Positions 10,071-19,819 of a stretch of DNA of 46,184 bases are shown here, one piece after another. The first letter of the stretch is position 1. Each line of letters starts with the position of its first letter. A model generated the notes under the pieces. The model saw nothing but the letters and a program-made list of their open reading frames with translations, ran no database searches and was not told where the DNA came from. Made by a program: the position numbers and the translations under genes. Source of the stretch: an uncultured bacterium (GTDB lineage Bacteria; Planctomycetota; Brocadiia; Brocadiales; Scalinduaceae); NCBI GenBank assembly GCA_913055705.1, contig CAJXKT010000003.1, positions 1 through 46,184 of the forward strand. Direction: 5' to 3'.

Positions 10071-10891
10071 ATCTTCTCCTTAACATAATTAACCGCATTC
10101 CTGAAAATGGCAATCCCATCGCCTTCTGCCTTAAGTCCTTCCCTGGTCCATCTCGGATGCTGGGTTGGCTCTATATAACGCTCAGGATGAGGCATCATAC
10201 CAAGCACTCTTCCTGTAGAGTCACAGATTCCGGCTATATTATCCAATGAACCGTTAGGATTCCATGGATAATTTGCTATATTACCATCTTTATCAACATA
10301 TTTAAATATTATTTGTCCTGATTTGCCAAGATTCTCCAACTCTCCCCCATCACCTGCCACAAACTTTCCCTCTGCATGTGCAATCGGGACATATAATAAA
10401 CAATCTTTATCAATAAAAACAGACTTATCTGAAAACGACTTTAAATATACCCACCTGTCTTCAAATTTGTTGGAATCGTTATAAGTTAGAGTAAATTCCT
10501 GTCTATATTCATTAGAAGAAGGTTGAGTCCCGTTTATCCCCGGTAATAATCCCATCTTTATTAAAACCTGAAAACCGTTACATATCCCTATAACAAGCTT
10601 ACCATCATCAACAAATCGTGTAAGCTCATCCAATAAATGATGCCTGAGCTGGTTCGCCAAAACCTTCCCTGCGGCAATGTCATCTCCATATGTAAATCCA
10701 CCCGGTAAAACAAAAATGTGATAAGAACCTAAAAGTCCTTTATCCTTAACTAATTGGTTTACATGTACTAAATCAACATCGGCACCGGCTTTTTCAAGGG
10801 CATACCTCGTCTCATAATCACAATTGGTTCCCGCCGTGCGCAGGATTATTGCCTTTGGCTTATTATCAGGTGTTTCAGTTTTTAAAGTCAT
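10052..10891 (-). CDS. purQ: Phosphoribosylformylglycinamidine synthase subunit PurQ
   Basis: AIILRTAGTNCDYET, GGFTYGDDIAAGKV, GICNGFQVLIKMG, MMPHPERYIEP. Confidence 0.95.
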   Translation of the reverse strand: MTLKTETPDNKPKAIILRTAGTNCDYETRYALEKAGADVDLVHVNQLVKDKGLLGSYHIFVLPGGFTYGDDIAAGKVLANQLRHHLLDELTRFVDDGKLVIGICNGFQVLIKMGLLPGINGTQPSSNEYRQEFTLTYNDSNKFEDRWVYLKSFSDKSVFIDKDCLLYVPIAHAEGKFVAGDGGELENLGKSGQIIFKYVDKDGNIANYPWNPNGSLDNIAGICDSTGRVLGMMPHPERYIEPTQHPRWTREGLKAEGDGIAIFRNAVNYVKEKMWQKRP

Positions 10892-10900
10892 ATTTTTATA

Positions 10901-13795
10901 TTACAATCTCAGGGTTGCCTGCCATGCCTCCTTAAGATCAGAAATTTTTTCTGAAATCACATTCTTTCCGCCCTGTGATTGAATGGTAAAAACATCATTA
11001 TCCAAAACCTTCCCCATACAACCATATGGGATACCACTAATTGTCTCCTCAAATTCTTTCTGTTTCTCCGGCTGTACTTCAACAATGAATCGCGAATTAG
11101 ACTCAGAAAAAAGAATAATATCATCCCGATCAACTCCTGTTTCAACCGGCACTCGAGACAAATCAAGCTCTATTCCGTACCCGCCTGCAAAACTCATCTC
11201 TGCAGCCGCAACAGCAAGCCCTCCCTCCGAACAATCATGACACGACCGGACCAAACCTTTTCCTGTTGCATTGGCAAGCAAATCCATAGTTTTCTTTCCA
11301 ACCTCTCTGTCTACTTTTGGAACTGAGTTGCCTTTAAAACCATGGATATCGTAATAATGTGAACCTCCAAGTTCATCTTTTGTCATACCTAAAATATAAA
11401 TCAGATTATCAGGTGACTTCACATCCATGGAAATTGCCCTGGTAACGTCCGGCATTACACCGATAGCAGAAATCAATAGAGTCGGCGGTATGGAGATAGT
11501 TTTATCGCCAGATTTAAACTCATTATTCAGACTATCCTTACCGGATATAAACGGAGTTTCATAGTATATTGCCATATCGTAACACGCCTTTGCCGCCCTG
11601 ACAAGGCCGCCCAGGCATACAGGTTTATCAGTATTACCCCAGCTAAAGTTGTCAAGCAGGGCAACCATTTCCAGATTGCCACCCACGGATATTATTTGTC
11701 TCAGTGCTTCATCAATTGCCGAAGCCGCCATATGATAAGGGTCTATATCTCCGTATTTGGGATTCATCCCATTCGATACAATTATTCCTTTGCCGGAGCT
11801 TAAAACCGGCCTGATTATGCATGCATCACCCGGACCATCATTATCCACTCCCTGCAACGGTTTCAAAACGCTTCCGCCCTGCACTTCATGATCATATTGC
11901 CGGATTACCCACTCTTTGCTACAAACGTTCCATGAAGATAGAACCTTTTTCAAATCTTCACCATAGTCCTTCTTCACTTTTATGTCCGGCTCTTCATGAG
12001 AGGGTGAACGCCATACTGCCTTGCGTATAATCCTGGGCAGCCCATCATGTAAGAACTCCATCTCTATATCAGCAACATCCTCGCCTTTGTATCTTAACCG
12101 TAATCTTTTATCTCCCGTAAACTCTCCAATAAATGTAGCTTCTACATCTTCCCTCTGAAAAACTTCCCGGATCTCCTCCATGTTCTCCGGAGGTACAGAA
12201 AGTACCATTCTCTCCTGAGCCTCAGAAATCCAAATCTCTGAATAAGAGAGTCCATCATATTTAAGAGGTACTTTTTCAAGATCAACAACAGCCCCAAGTT
12301 CTTCTCCCATCTCACCCACAGCAGAAGAGAGGCCTCCCGCACCACAATCAGTAATATTGTTATACAAACTACGATCCAGCGCCTTCATGAGTGCGTCAGT
12401 AACCTTCTTTTCCATTATTGGATCGCCAATCTGTACCGCACCTCCGGACACTACCTCGGATTGGTGTGTTAACTCTACAGATGAAAATGTTGCCCCGTGG
12501 ATACCATCTCTTCCGGTTCTACCGCCCACAAGCAAAATCAAATCACCCTCGTGTGATTTCTTTTCACACTTATCCCTTGAAATCAATCCGACATTTCCAC
12601 AATAAACAATTGGATTACTCGTGTATCTTTCATCAAAAAATATAGAGCCATTTGCCGTAGGTATCCCCATACGGTTGCCATAATCCCTGACACCGCCCAC
12701 CACTCCCTTAAATATTCTTTTTGGATGGAGAACCCCTTCCGGTATCATTTCCTGACCAATATCCAGAGGTCCGAAACAAAAAACGTCTGTATTTAAAATT
12801 GGCTTTGCACCCAGACCTGTACCTAAAGTATCCCTGATGACACCGCCAATTCCGGTATTTGCCCCGCCATAAGGTTCAATTGCTGATGGATGATTATGCG
12901 TTTCAACCTTGAAACAGATATTATAATTTTCATCAAACTCAATGATACCGGCGTTATCTTTAAATACAGAAACGCACCACGATTTATCTAATTCTGAAGT
13001 CGCTTTCATTACCGTATTGGCCAGAAGGTTATCAATAAGCTCTCCGTCGCAATCTATCATTCCCCTGAATGTTTTATGCATACAATGTTCAGACCATGTC
13101 TGAGCAATTGTTTCAAGTTCAACGTCGGTAGGATTCCTGCCAAGAGTGGTAAAATACTTCTGAACAGCCTTCATCTCCTCGAGACTTAAATACAACTGCC
13201 CCTCCTGACTGATCGACAGGAGTTGCTCATCGTCTGCATTCAATATCTCAAGCGTATGCCTGTGGAAGACGTACTCTATTGCTTCATTCTTATCCTCATA
13301 AAACAAATTATCTTTGTTTATGAAAACATCTTCTATAATTTTGTTGGCCAGTACCTTATCAGCAATAGCCTCAACCTGTTCAATTGAAAGTGAACCTGCT
13401 ACCAGGAATCTCTTTGCCGTTTTGACAGATCTTGCACTCATGCCTAGATCTCTAATCCCCTTAATCACAGTAGATTCCACGGGATCCATTACACCCCGTT
13501 TACGGGTCACTTCAATCGTATAAACAGTATTATCCCTATGCCCTGCCTGAATGTCAGCAGGTTGCTCTGACGAACCATTGATGCAGGCGTAATCCTGCGT
13601 CAATCCATCAATTAACAGTTCACTGCAAATACGTTTGATTTCGTCTTTAGACAACTCTCCATCTATCAGGTACACCTGTACCGTACGGATTTCATCCACA
13701 GATGTAATTCCAATATTTGCTATCTCTGAGGCTACTTCATTTCCGATGGCATCCGGAAAATTTGCCTTAGTAAATACCTCTATCCTTTTTTCCAT
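10901..13795 (-). CDS. purL: Phosphoribosylformylglycinamidine synthase, PurL with N-terminal PurS-like repeats
   Basis: PurL core (TWSEHCMHKTFR, ETHNHPSAIEPYGGANTGIGG, DCSEGGLAVAAAEM); about 160-residue N-terminus contains two PurS-like repeats. Confidence 0.95.
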   Translation of the reverse strand: MEKRIEVFTKANFPDAIGNEVASEIANIGITSVDEIRTVQVYLIDGELSKDEIKRICSELLIDGLTQDYACINGSSEQPADIQAGHRDNTVYTIEVTRKRGVMDPVESTVIKGIRDLGMSARSVKTAKRFLVAGSLSIEQVEAIADKVLANKIIEDVFINKDNLFYEDKNEAIEYVFHRHTLEILNADDEQLLSISQEGQLYLSLEEMKAVQKYFTTLGRNPTDVELETIAQTWSEHCMHKTFRGMIDCDGELIDNLLANTVMKATSELDKSWCVSVFKDNAGIIEFDENYNICFKVETHNHPSAIEPYGGANTGIGGVIRDTLGTGLGAKPILNTDVFCFGPLDIGQEMIPEGVLHPKRIFKGVVGGVRDYGNRMGIPTANGSIFFDERYTSNPIVYCGNVGLISRDKCEKKSHEGDLILLVGGRTGRDGIHGATFSSVELTHQSEVVSGGAVQIGDPIMEKKVTDALMKALDRSLYNNITDCGAGGLSSAVGEMGEELGAVVDLEKVPLKYDGLSYSEIWISEAQERMVLSVPPENMEEIREVFQREDVEATFIGEFTGDKRLRLRYKGEDVADIEMEFLHDGLPRIIRKAVWRSPSHEEPDIKVKKDYGEDLKKVLSSWNVCSKEWVIRQYDHEVQGGSVLKPLQGVDNDGPGDACIIRPVLSSGKGIIVSNGMNPKYGDIDPYHMAASAIDEALRQIISVGGNLEMVALLDNFSWGNTDKPVCLGGLVRAAKACYDMAIYYETPFISGKDSLNNEFKSGDKTISIPPTLLISAIGVMPDVTRAISMDVKSPDNLIYILGMTKDELGGSHYYDIHGFKGNSVPKVDREVGKKTMDLLANATGKGLVRSCHDCSEGGLAVAAAEMSFAGGYGIELDLSRVPVETGVDRDDIILFSESNSRFIVEVQPEKQKEFEETISGIPYGCMGKVLDNDVFTIQSQGGKNVISEKISDLKEAWQATLRL

Positions 13796-14646
13796 TTTTT
13801 CTTATCACGTACTGCTTTTGACTTTTTCAATCTTTTTAAAATCTTATTGTCGTTTCCCTTCTCCAGGTCATTTAACGTAGACTTTACTTCTTTAGAAAAA
13901 CATTTCAGCGCCTTAATTATTCTCGCCTTATTCTGCTTGCAGATACCCAACCATAGATCCGGGTCTCCCGAAGCAACCCTTGTGGTATCCCTTAAACCGC
14001 TGGCAGCAAACTTCCAATATTTCTCATCAATCACGCTCACAAGGCCGGAAGCAACTAAATGAGGTAAATGGCTGACTAATGCAACAATCTCATCATGTTT
14101 AGAAGGCGTCATGATACTTACTTCAGCTCCCAATGCCTTCCACATTTTCGATAACCTTGTTATACATTTCTTTGAATTAAGGCTTGTGGGTGTCAGCACA
14201 CAGACACTACCTTCAAAAAGGTCCGGCCTTGCCGACTCAATACCCCTTTGTTCTGAACCTGCCAGTGGATGTGCGCCTATAAAGTTTGGCCTGTCCCCTT
14301 TATGCTTACTCTTTATCTCCTTGTTTATTTGAGAAACTATATAATTCTTAGTACTTCCGACATCAGTAAGAATGGCCGATACCTTCATTAAAGGGATTAT
14401 TTTCCTTGCAAGATCCGGTATAAGGTCAACGGACGTTGCTAATATTATAATATCTGCCTGTTTTACGGCTTTTTCAATATTGATTGTACCTTCGTCAATA
14501 GCTTTGGCCCTAAGTGCCTTATTTATTGAGGTTCTACGGTGCCCGACACCTATAATTGACCCGGCCAAACCTCTTTCCTTCAGGCCAAGACCTATTGAGC
14601 CACCTATCAAACCTGTCCCTATTATGGCAACAATTCCAAAGTTCAT
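13780..14646 (-). CDS. tyrA: Prephenate dehydrogenase
   Basis: GTGLIGGSIGLGLK NAD-binding, GAHPLAGSEQRGIESA, HDEIVALVSHLPHLVAS. Confidence 0.92.
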   Translation of the reverse strand: MNFGIVAIIGTGLIGGSIGLGLKERGLAGSIIGVGHRRTSINKALRAKAIDEGTINIEKAVKQADIIILATSVDLIPDLARKIIPLMKVSAILTDVGSTKNYIVSQINKEIKSKHKGDRPNFIGAHPLAGSEQRGIESARPDLFEGSVCVLTPTSLNSKKCITRLSKMWKALGAEVSIMTPSKHDEIVALVSHLPHLVASGLVSVIDEKYWKFAASGLRDTTRVASGDPDLWLGICKQNKARIIKALKCFSKEVKSTLNDLEKGNDNKILKRLKKSKAVRDKKKWKKG

Positions 14647-14865
14647 TTAGTATTTTTTCCCACAAAAAAACTTAAAATATTTCACGAAAGCAGAGTAAAT
14701 TTCGAGTGCTGATGTTAACCTCGTTAAAGAATTTTGTCAAATTTAATTAATCTATATTCCCTTGATTTGCATAAAAAAACTGCTAAAATTGCAACTAACC
14801 TCAATTCAACAACTTAAGGTATTGTAAACTATTATAAACTTTATAACTGTTAGATATGGATTGTT

Positions 14866-15918
14866 ATGAAGAAAGACAAACTGAAACACAAACTGAAAGA
14901 CAAACTGAAACACAAACTGAAACACAAACTGAAAGACAAAGACAAAGAAAAGGAAAAAGACAAACAAAATACCGAGAATATAATTCTTGAATTAGATAAA
15001 CGTATTAGCGCGCTACATGATAGCACAGAAGAAGATTCATCTGCTCAAATAAAAGAACTGGAAGAGCAGAAAACATCCCTTCTAAAAGAAATGTATTCCA
15101 ATCTTGCACCCTACGAGATTGTAAAGGTTGCACGCCATCCTCTCAGGCCTCCTGTATCTGATTACATAAAAATGATGGTTGTTGATTTTATAGAACTACA
15201 CGGGGACCGTAATTACGGAGACGATAGAGCCATAACTACAGGTTTTGGTAGTATTGGCGGCAAAAAAGCTTTGATAATCGGCCAGCATAAAGGAAAAACA
15301 ACAAAGGAGAGAATTGACTGCAATTTTGGTATGCCCAATCCTGAGGGATATCGAAAGGCGTTACAAAAAATGAAACTGGCAGAAAAATTTCATTTACCCA
15401 TAATCACCCTGATTGATACGCCGGGTGCAAATCCTGATATAGGAGCAGAAGAGCGTGGCCAGGCGCATGCAATAGCCATAAACATTGCAGAAATGAGCAA
15501 ACTCCGAACCCCCGTAATATGCATCGTCATTGGCGAGGGCGGAAGCGGCGGTGCACTGGGAATAGGTGTGGGTGATAAATTTTCGATTCTTGAGTATGCA
15601 TACTGCTCTGTTATCTCACCGGAAGGTTGTGCGGCTATCCTGTGGAAGAGCAAAGACAATGCAGAGGACGCTGCCAATGCACTGAAATTAACTGCAAAGG
15701 AATTGTTCAAGCTGGGAATAGTAGATGAAGTAATACCGGAACCAACAGGAGCAGCACACAGTAACCCGGAAGAAATGTCTAAGATATTAAAAGAAACAAT
15801 CATTAGATATATAGACGAACTCCAGGCAATACCTTTAGACAAATTAATCGAGAAAAGATATAAGAAATACAGGAAGTTTGGCAGTTTCCTGGGCGGAGAA
15901 CAGGCAGCAACTAATTGA
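14866..15918 (+). CDS. accA: Acetyl-CoA carboxylase carboxyltransferase subunit alpha
   Basis: VARHPLRPPVSDYI, NFGMPNPEGYRKAL, DTPGANPDIGAEERGQ, IGEGGSGGALGIGVGD, ISPEGCAAILWK. Lys-rich repetitive N-terminal extension. Confidence 0.95.
   Translation: MKKDKLKHKLKDKLKHKLKHKLKDKDKEKEKDKQNTENIILELDKRISALHDSTEEDSSAQIKELEEQKTSLLKEMYSNLAPYEIVKVARHPLRPPVSDYIKMMVVDFIELHGDRNYGDDRAITTGFGSIGGKKALIIGQHKGKTTKERIDCNFGMPNPEGYRKALQKMKLAEKFHLPIITLIDTPGANPDIGAEERGQAHAIAINIAEMSKLRTPVICIVIGEGGSGGALGIGVGDKFSILEYAYCSVISPEGCAAILWKSKDNAEDAANALKLTAKELFKLGIVDEVIPEPTGAAHSNPEEMSKILKETIIRYIDELQAIPLDKLIEKRYKKYRKFGSFLGGEQAATN
14878..14961 (+). repeat. 12-bp tandem repeat (aaactgaaa[c/g]ac x5) and degenerate continuation, coding for KLKHKLKD-type tract
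   Basis: Five consecutive in-frame units 14878-14937 followed by a gac/aaa-rich degenerate tail. Confidence 0.9.
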
Positions 15919-16013
15919 GAAAAACACAAGAGGAGATTTTACTTTGGTTAAAGAAGAAGGCAAGTGGAAGGTTCTTCTAGATCCAGAAAATAATATACAG
16001 TAAGGACAATGTT

Positions 16014-16535
16014 GTGAGACAAATATTATTAGATATTGCAAAAAGAGTCAGCATTAATGTTAATCAATTGCAGAATGAGGTTGAGGAGTGGTTTAAGGGT
16101 AAATTTGAGAAGCTCGCCAAAATCAAAGAATCTCTCCAGGAAACCAGTTCATGTACATACGAAAACCAAACCACTCTTTTTGGTAAAGAGCGAGAGTATC
16201 TGATTGATTTACATAAGGGAATCCTGGAAGAAGGAAAGTACGAAACGGAAGATATGAGAATCTTAGTACAGAATATTTTTAACGACTATGATGAAGCAAT
16301 CCGTAAATATCGTGGAATCATACCCCTGGACTACTCCATACATATAATCCCGGACAAAGCCCATGCGGAAGAAGGCAGTGAAATCGAAGCAGAAATTCTG
16401 CATTTCTTTCCATCAAATTGCAAAAGAGAAGAAATCACACAGCAAGTAACAGAAATTATTAAACATATCCAGGAAACGTCCTTTTCTGATACACCAATCT
16501 GGGTCAAGGTAACCCAACACAAAGAGAAACAATAG
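16014..16535 (+). CDS. Hypothetical protein
   Basis: GTG-start ORF between accA and purN with upstream AGGA, compact spacing; no family recognised. Confidence 0.65.
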   Translation: MRQILLDIAKRVSINVNQLQNEVEEWFKGKFEKLAKIKESLQETSSCTYENQTTLFGKEREYLIDLHKGILEEGKYETEDMRILVQNIFNDYDEAIRKYRGIIPLDYSIHIIPDKAHAEEGSEIEAEILHFFPSNCKREEITQQVTEIIKHIQETSFSDTPIWVKVTQHKEKQ

Positions 16536-16545
16536 AAAACAAAAT

Positions 16546-17178
16546 ATGCCTGTATCCAATATGCTTAATCTTGCAATCCTTATCTCTGGCAGTGGGACAA
16601 CACTCCAGAATCTAATTGACAGAATAAATGATAAAACTCTTAATGCCAATATTCAAATCGTGATTAGCAGCGCTCCGGACACTCATGGTATAAAGAGAGC
16701 AGAACAAAACAGTATTCCTGTAGCCATAGTAGAACGTAAAGGTTTTGATAACTCAGACAATTTCAGCAACACAATAATAAACGAAATTGAAAAATATTCT
16801 GTAGACTTAATAATACTTGCCGGTTTCTTACACCTCTTTAAGATACCTGATAAATATACCGGCAAGGTAATGAACATTCACCCGGGACTAATTCCTTCTT
16901 TCTGCGGTAAAGGATATTATGGACATCACGTCCACGAAGCCGTTATTGAAAGTGGAGTCAAGGTCTCAGGCTGTACTGTTCACTTTGTTGACAACGAGTA
17001 CGATTGCGGACCCATTATAATCCAGAGAGTTGTTCAAGTGCATGAAGATGACTCTCCGGAGACACTTGCACAAAGGGTTTTTAAAGAAGAATGCATAGCA
17101 TATCCCGAAGCAATAAACCTCTTTGCTGAAGGGAGATTAAAAATTGAGGAAAGAAAGGTTAAGGTCTTAAACAAATAA
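16546..17178 (+). CDS. purN: Phosphoribosylglycinamide formyltransferase
   Basis: LAILISGSGTTLQNLID, NIHPGLIPSFCGKGYYG, GCTVHFVDNEYDCGPII. Confidence 0.95.
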   Translation: MPVSNMLNLAILISGSGTTLQNLIDRINDKTLNANIQIVISSAPDTHGIKRAEQNSIPVAIVERKGFDNSDNFSNTIINEIEKYSVDLIILAGFLHLFKIPDKYTGKVMNIHPGLIPSFCGKGYYGHHVHEAVIESGVKVSGCTVHFVDNEYDCGPIIIQRVVQVHEDDSPETLAQRVFKEECIAYPEAINLFAEGRLKIEERKVKVLNK

Positions 17179-17185
17179 TTAAATT

Positions 17186-19285
17186 ATGAAAAACAATAAT
17201 ACATCAAAAACCGGACAATATTCATTTTTGCTTATCAAGAAACTTTTAATCATTTCAATAGTATGCCTGCTTATATTGCAGAAAAGCACTCCATCCTCTG
17301 CAATCTCTATATTGAGGGTTGAACCTTCAGTAATCGAACTTCAGAATCAAGCCTACTTCAATTTAAGGAGAGGTAAATTTCTTGAGGTTTTTAAGAATTG
17401 CGAAGAATTATTGACCATCAACAAAAAGAGTACTCTCGCCTACGAACTACTGGGCGTTTCATATGCCGGAATCGGAAGATACGACAAGGCACAGGAAGTG
17501 GTTGAATCTCTAAAAGACATTACCAAGGATTCATCACTGTTACATCTATGCAAAGGGATGATCTTGCATTCCCTACAGAAACTTGATGGAGCAATTGCAG
17601 AGTGCCAGGAATCCATAACCATAGACCATGACAATCCCATCGCACACTATGTCATCGGCAGGGTATATTTAGACAAAAAAGATTTCAATAAAGCTGAAGA
17701 ATACCTGAGGAAGGCCGTTGAAAAGGAACCGGAGCTTGCTGCGGCGTACACCGGCCTGGGCGTAAACTACCTGCTCCAGGGAAAAATGGAAGAATCTTTC
17801 AAGTACTATAATAAGGCTCTTGCAATCAATCAGGACGAACACATGGCACGAATGGGCCTTGCCACAATATTCATAGGATTAAAGGGCTACGAAAACGCTA
17901 TAGAACAATATAACATTGTAATCAAGAAGATACCCACTTTTATAAGGGCCCGTCAAAACCTGGCCGCACTCTATCTTCAAATAGGCAGGTTTCAGGATGC
18001 AATCGTACAATCCGGCGAAATCCTGAATATCGACCCAAAGATAGCTCCTGTATATCTGATCCTGGCCAGATCTTATTCCTACTCCGATAATCTTGACGAT
18101 GCTGTTAAAAACATTAAAAAGTTTATAGATCTACAGGAATCTTCCTATGAGGGACATTACCTCCTGGGAATTTTCCAGATGGCAAGCGGAGATAATGAAT
18201 CTGCTAAGAAAGCGTTAGAAAAGGCCGGGAGTATAGATGCTGAGCAAGGCAACATAATGGTCGCAAACGCTCTAATTAATCACATCGAAGGTAACTATAA
18301 TACAGCAGAAACCTTTCTTCAGAAGGCACAAAGCTTAACCCGGGAAATCAATAACCAGATAATCAACATATTCTTAACAAACCTTTACCTGTCGCAGGAA
18401 AAACACGCACCATCAAAAGAGAGTTTAAATATATCCGGCGGTTTTATAGATGGATTCAAGCCTGACAACCTTGATCTAAAATCTGACAGCAAAACAAGCC
18501 AATCTTTCACCCACACAAACCTTGCGATCTTTTTCTACCTTAACAAATGGTATGACAAGGCAATCAAGATGTGCGATGCCGCATTAGAAATCTATCCGGA
18601 TAATCCTATTACTCTGTATGTAAAGGGTAAATCACTTATAGATAAAAAAGATTATAATCAGGCCCTTTTGCAATTTAAGAAGATCGTTGAAATACAACCT
18701 GACTTTTTATCTCCTCATTATGATTTAGCAAAACTCTACCTTATAATGGGTGACAATGATAAAGCTATTGAAGAATACAAGAGGGCAGCAGAGTTAGACC
18801 CAAAGGATGCATCAGTCCATCTCTCTATAGGAAATATATATACCAGGCTGGGGGAAAATGATGAAGCTTTAGCTGAATACAAACAGGTCCTGACTCTGGC
18901 ACCTGATTCTCCGGTTGGATACAATGAGCTGGCTTATATCTATGCAGAAAGTGAAACCAATCTGGACCAAGGTCTGGAATATGCACTAAAAGCAGCCGAG
19001 TTAGCCCCAAAAGATGCATCGATCCTGGATACGTTAGGCTGGGTATACTTTAAGAAAGGCAATTTTGAGAAAGCTATCGAAGGCCTGAAATCTTCAGTCG
19101 AATTAAGACCAAATTCACCAACAATAAGATACCACCTTGGAATGGCACTTTATAAAAACAGTGATCTCAACAACGCCTTAAATGAATTCAGGAACTCTCT
19201 AGCAATCTCGGTAAGATTTAATGAATCATCCCGATCTAAGGAAATGATTAGATTGATTGAAAGCCAGTTGGGTCAAACACAATAA
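17186..19285 (+). CDS. Signal-peptide/TM-anchored TPR-repeat protein
   Basis: N-terminal hydrophobic segment, more than 10 TPR units (e.g. PIAHYVIGRVYLDKKDFNKAEEYLRKAVEKEP). Confidence 0.88.
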   Translation: MKNNNTSKTGQYSFLLIKKLLIISIVCLLILQKSTPSSAISILRVEPSVIELQNQAYFNLRRGKFLEVFKNCEELLTINKKSTLAYELLGVSYAGIGRYDKAQEVVESLKDITKDSSLLHLCKGMILHSLQKLDGAIAECQESITIDHDNPIAHYVIGRVYLDKKDFNKAEEYLRKAVEKEPELAAAYTGLGVNYLLQGKMEESFKYYNKALAINQDEHMARMGLATIFIGLKGYENAIEQYNIVIKKIPTFIRARQNLAALYLQIGRFQDAIVQSGEILNIDPKIAPVYLILARSYSYSDNLDDAVKNIKKFIDLQESSYEGHYLLGIFQMASGDNESAKKALEKAGSIDAEQGNIMVANALINHIEGNYNTAETFLQKAQSLTREINNQIINIFLTNLYLSQEKHAPSKESLNISGGFIDGFKPDNLDLKSDSKTSQSFTHTNLAIFFYLNKWYDKAIKMCDAALEIYPDNPITLYVKGKSLIDKKDYNQALLQFKKIVEIQPDFLSPHYDLAKLYLIMGDNDKAIEEYKRAAELDPKDASVHLSIGNIYTRLGENDEALAEYKQVLTLAPDSPVGYNELAYIYAESETNLDQGLEYALKAAELAPKDASILDTLGWVYFKKGNFEKAIEGLKSSVELRPNSPTIRYHLGMALYKNSDLNNALNEFRNSLAISVRFNESSRSKEMIRLIESQLGQTQ

Positions 19286-19469
19286 AGAAGCGATTGAGGT
19301 GTTAAAGGTTGCAATAGAGAGAGACCCTGAACATGCAATGTCTTATTATAATCTCGGCATTCTTTATAATTCATCAAACGATAAAGACTCTGCCTTAAAG
19401 CAGCACGAAATACTAAATGGCCTTGACTTCGATCTGGCAGATAAACTGTTTGGATTAATCAGAAAATAA
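19257..19469 (+). pseudogene. TPR-protein C-terminal fragment, out of frame with the preceding TPR gene
   Basis: NKEAIEVLKVAIERDPEHAMSYYNLGILYNSSNDKDSALKQHEIL is TPR-like, lacks an obvious own N-terminus, and overlaps the 3' end of the upstream gene in another frame. Confidence 0.5.
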
Positions 19470-19587
19470 TTCAGGAAGAAAAACAACCCTGCCTCAAACC
19501 ACATCTCACCACTTGACACGTTCAAAAGTCCTAAGAACTATAATTTTTTGATTTTTATCTAATCTCCAATCCTCTTGCAAACAGGTT

Positions 19588-19647
19588 TGCCCGCCCGGCA
19601 AGCCGTTCGCCAGCCAGACGTATTCTGGCGGGGACGGGAAGTAGGCC
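19588..19647. repeat. GC-rich palindromic intergenic repeat (copy A)
   Basis: gcccgcccggcaagccgttcgccagccagacgtattctggcggggacggg; internal CGCCAG...CTGGCG hairpin in an otherwise AT-rich intergene. Confidence 0.6.
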
Positions 19648-19664
19648 GGTTATTTGGAATATAC

Positions 19665-19694
19665 TTGACACCTTAAAAACGTTTTTTATATAAT
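19665..19694 (+). promoter_or_regulatory. Sigma70-type promoter for tRNA-Cys/tRNA-Leu
   Basis: TTGACA (19665-19670), 18-nt spacer, TATAAT (19689-19694). Confidence 0.75.
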
Positions 19695-19819
19695 CTTGCC
19701 CTTGTTTATAACGTATCTGAAAATTCTATAACATTTCGAATGAATTTGCCCTTCAGGTCAACCATGCGGGTAATCATACCGATAGCATTTATAGATACTC
19801 CAGAATATAATTGGTTTGA

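Noticed and set aside
10979-11326. Antisense ORFs over purL (and similar ones over hisA, nuoF, accA, thiC, cobT)
   Set aside because: Fully contained opposite well-supported genes, no recognisable domains, low-complexity Ser/Pro/Ile composition typical of antisense frames.
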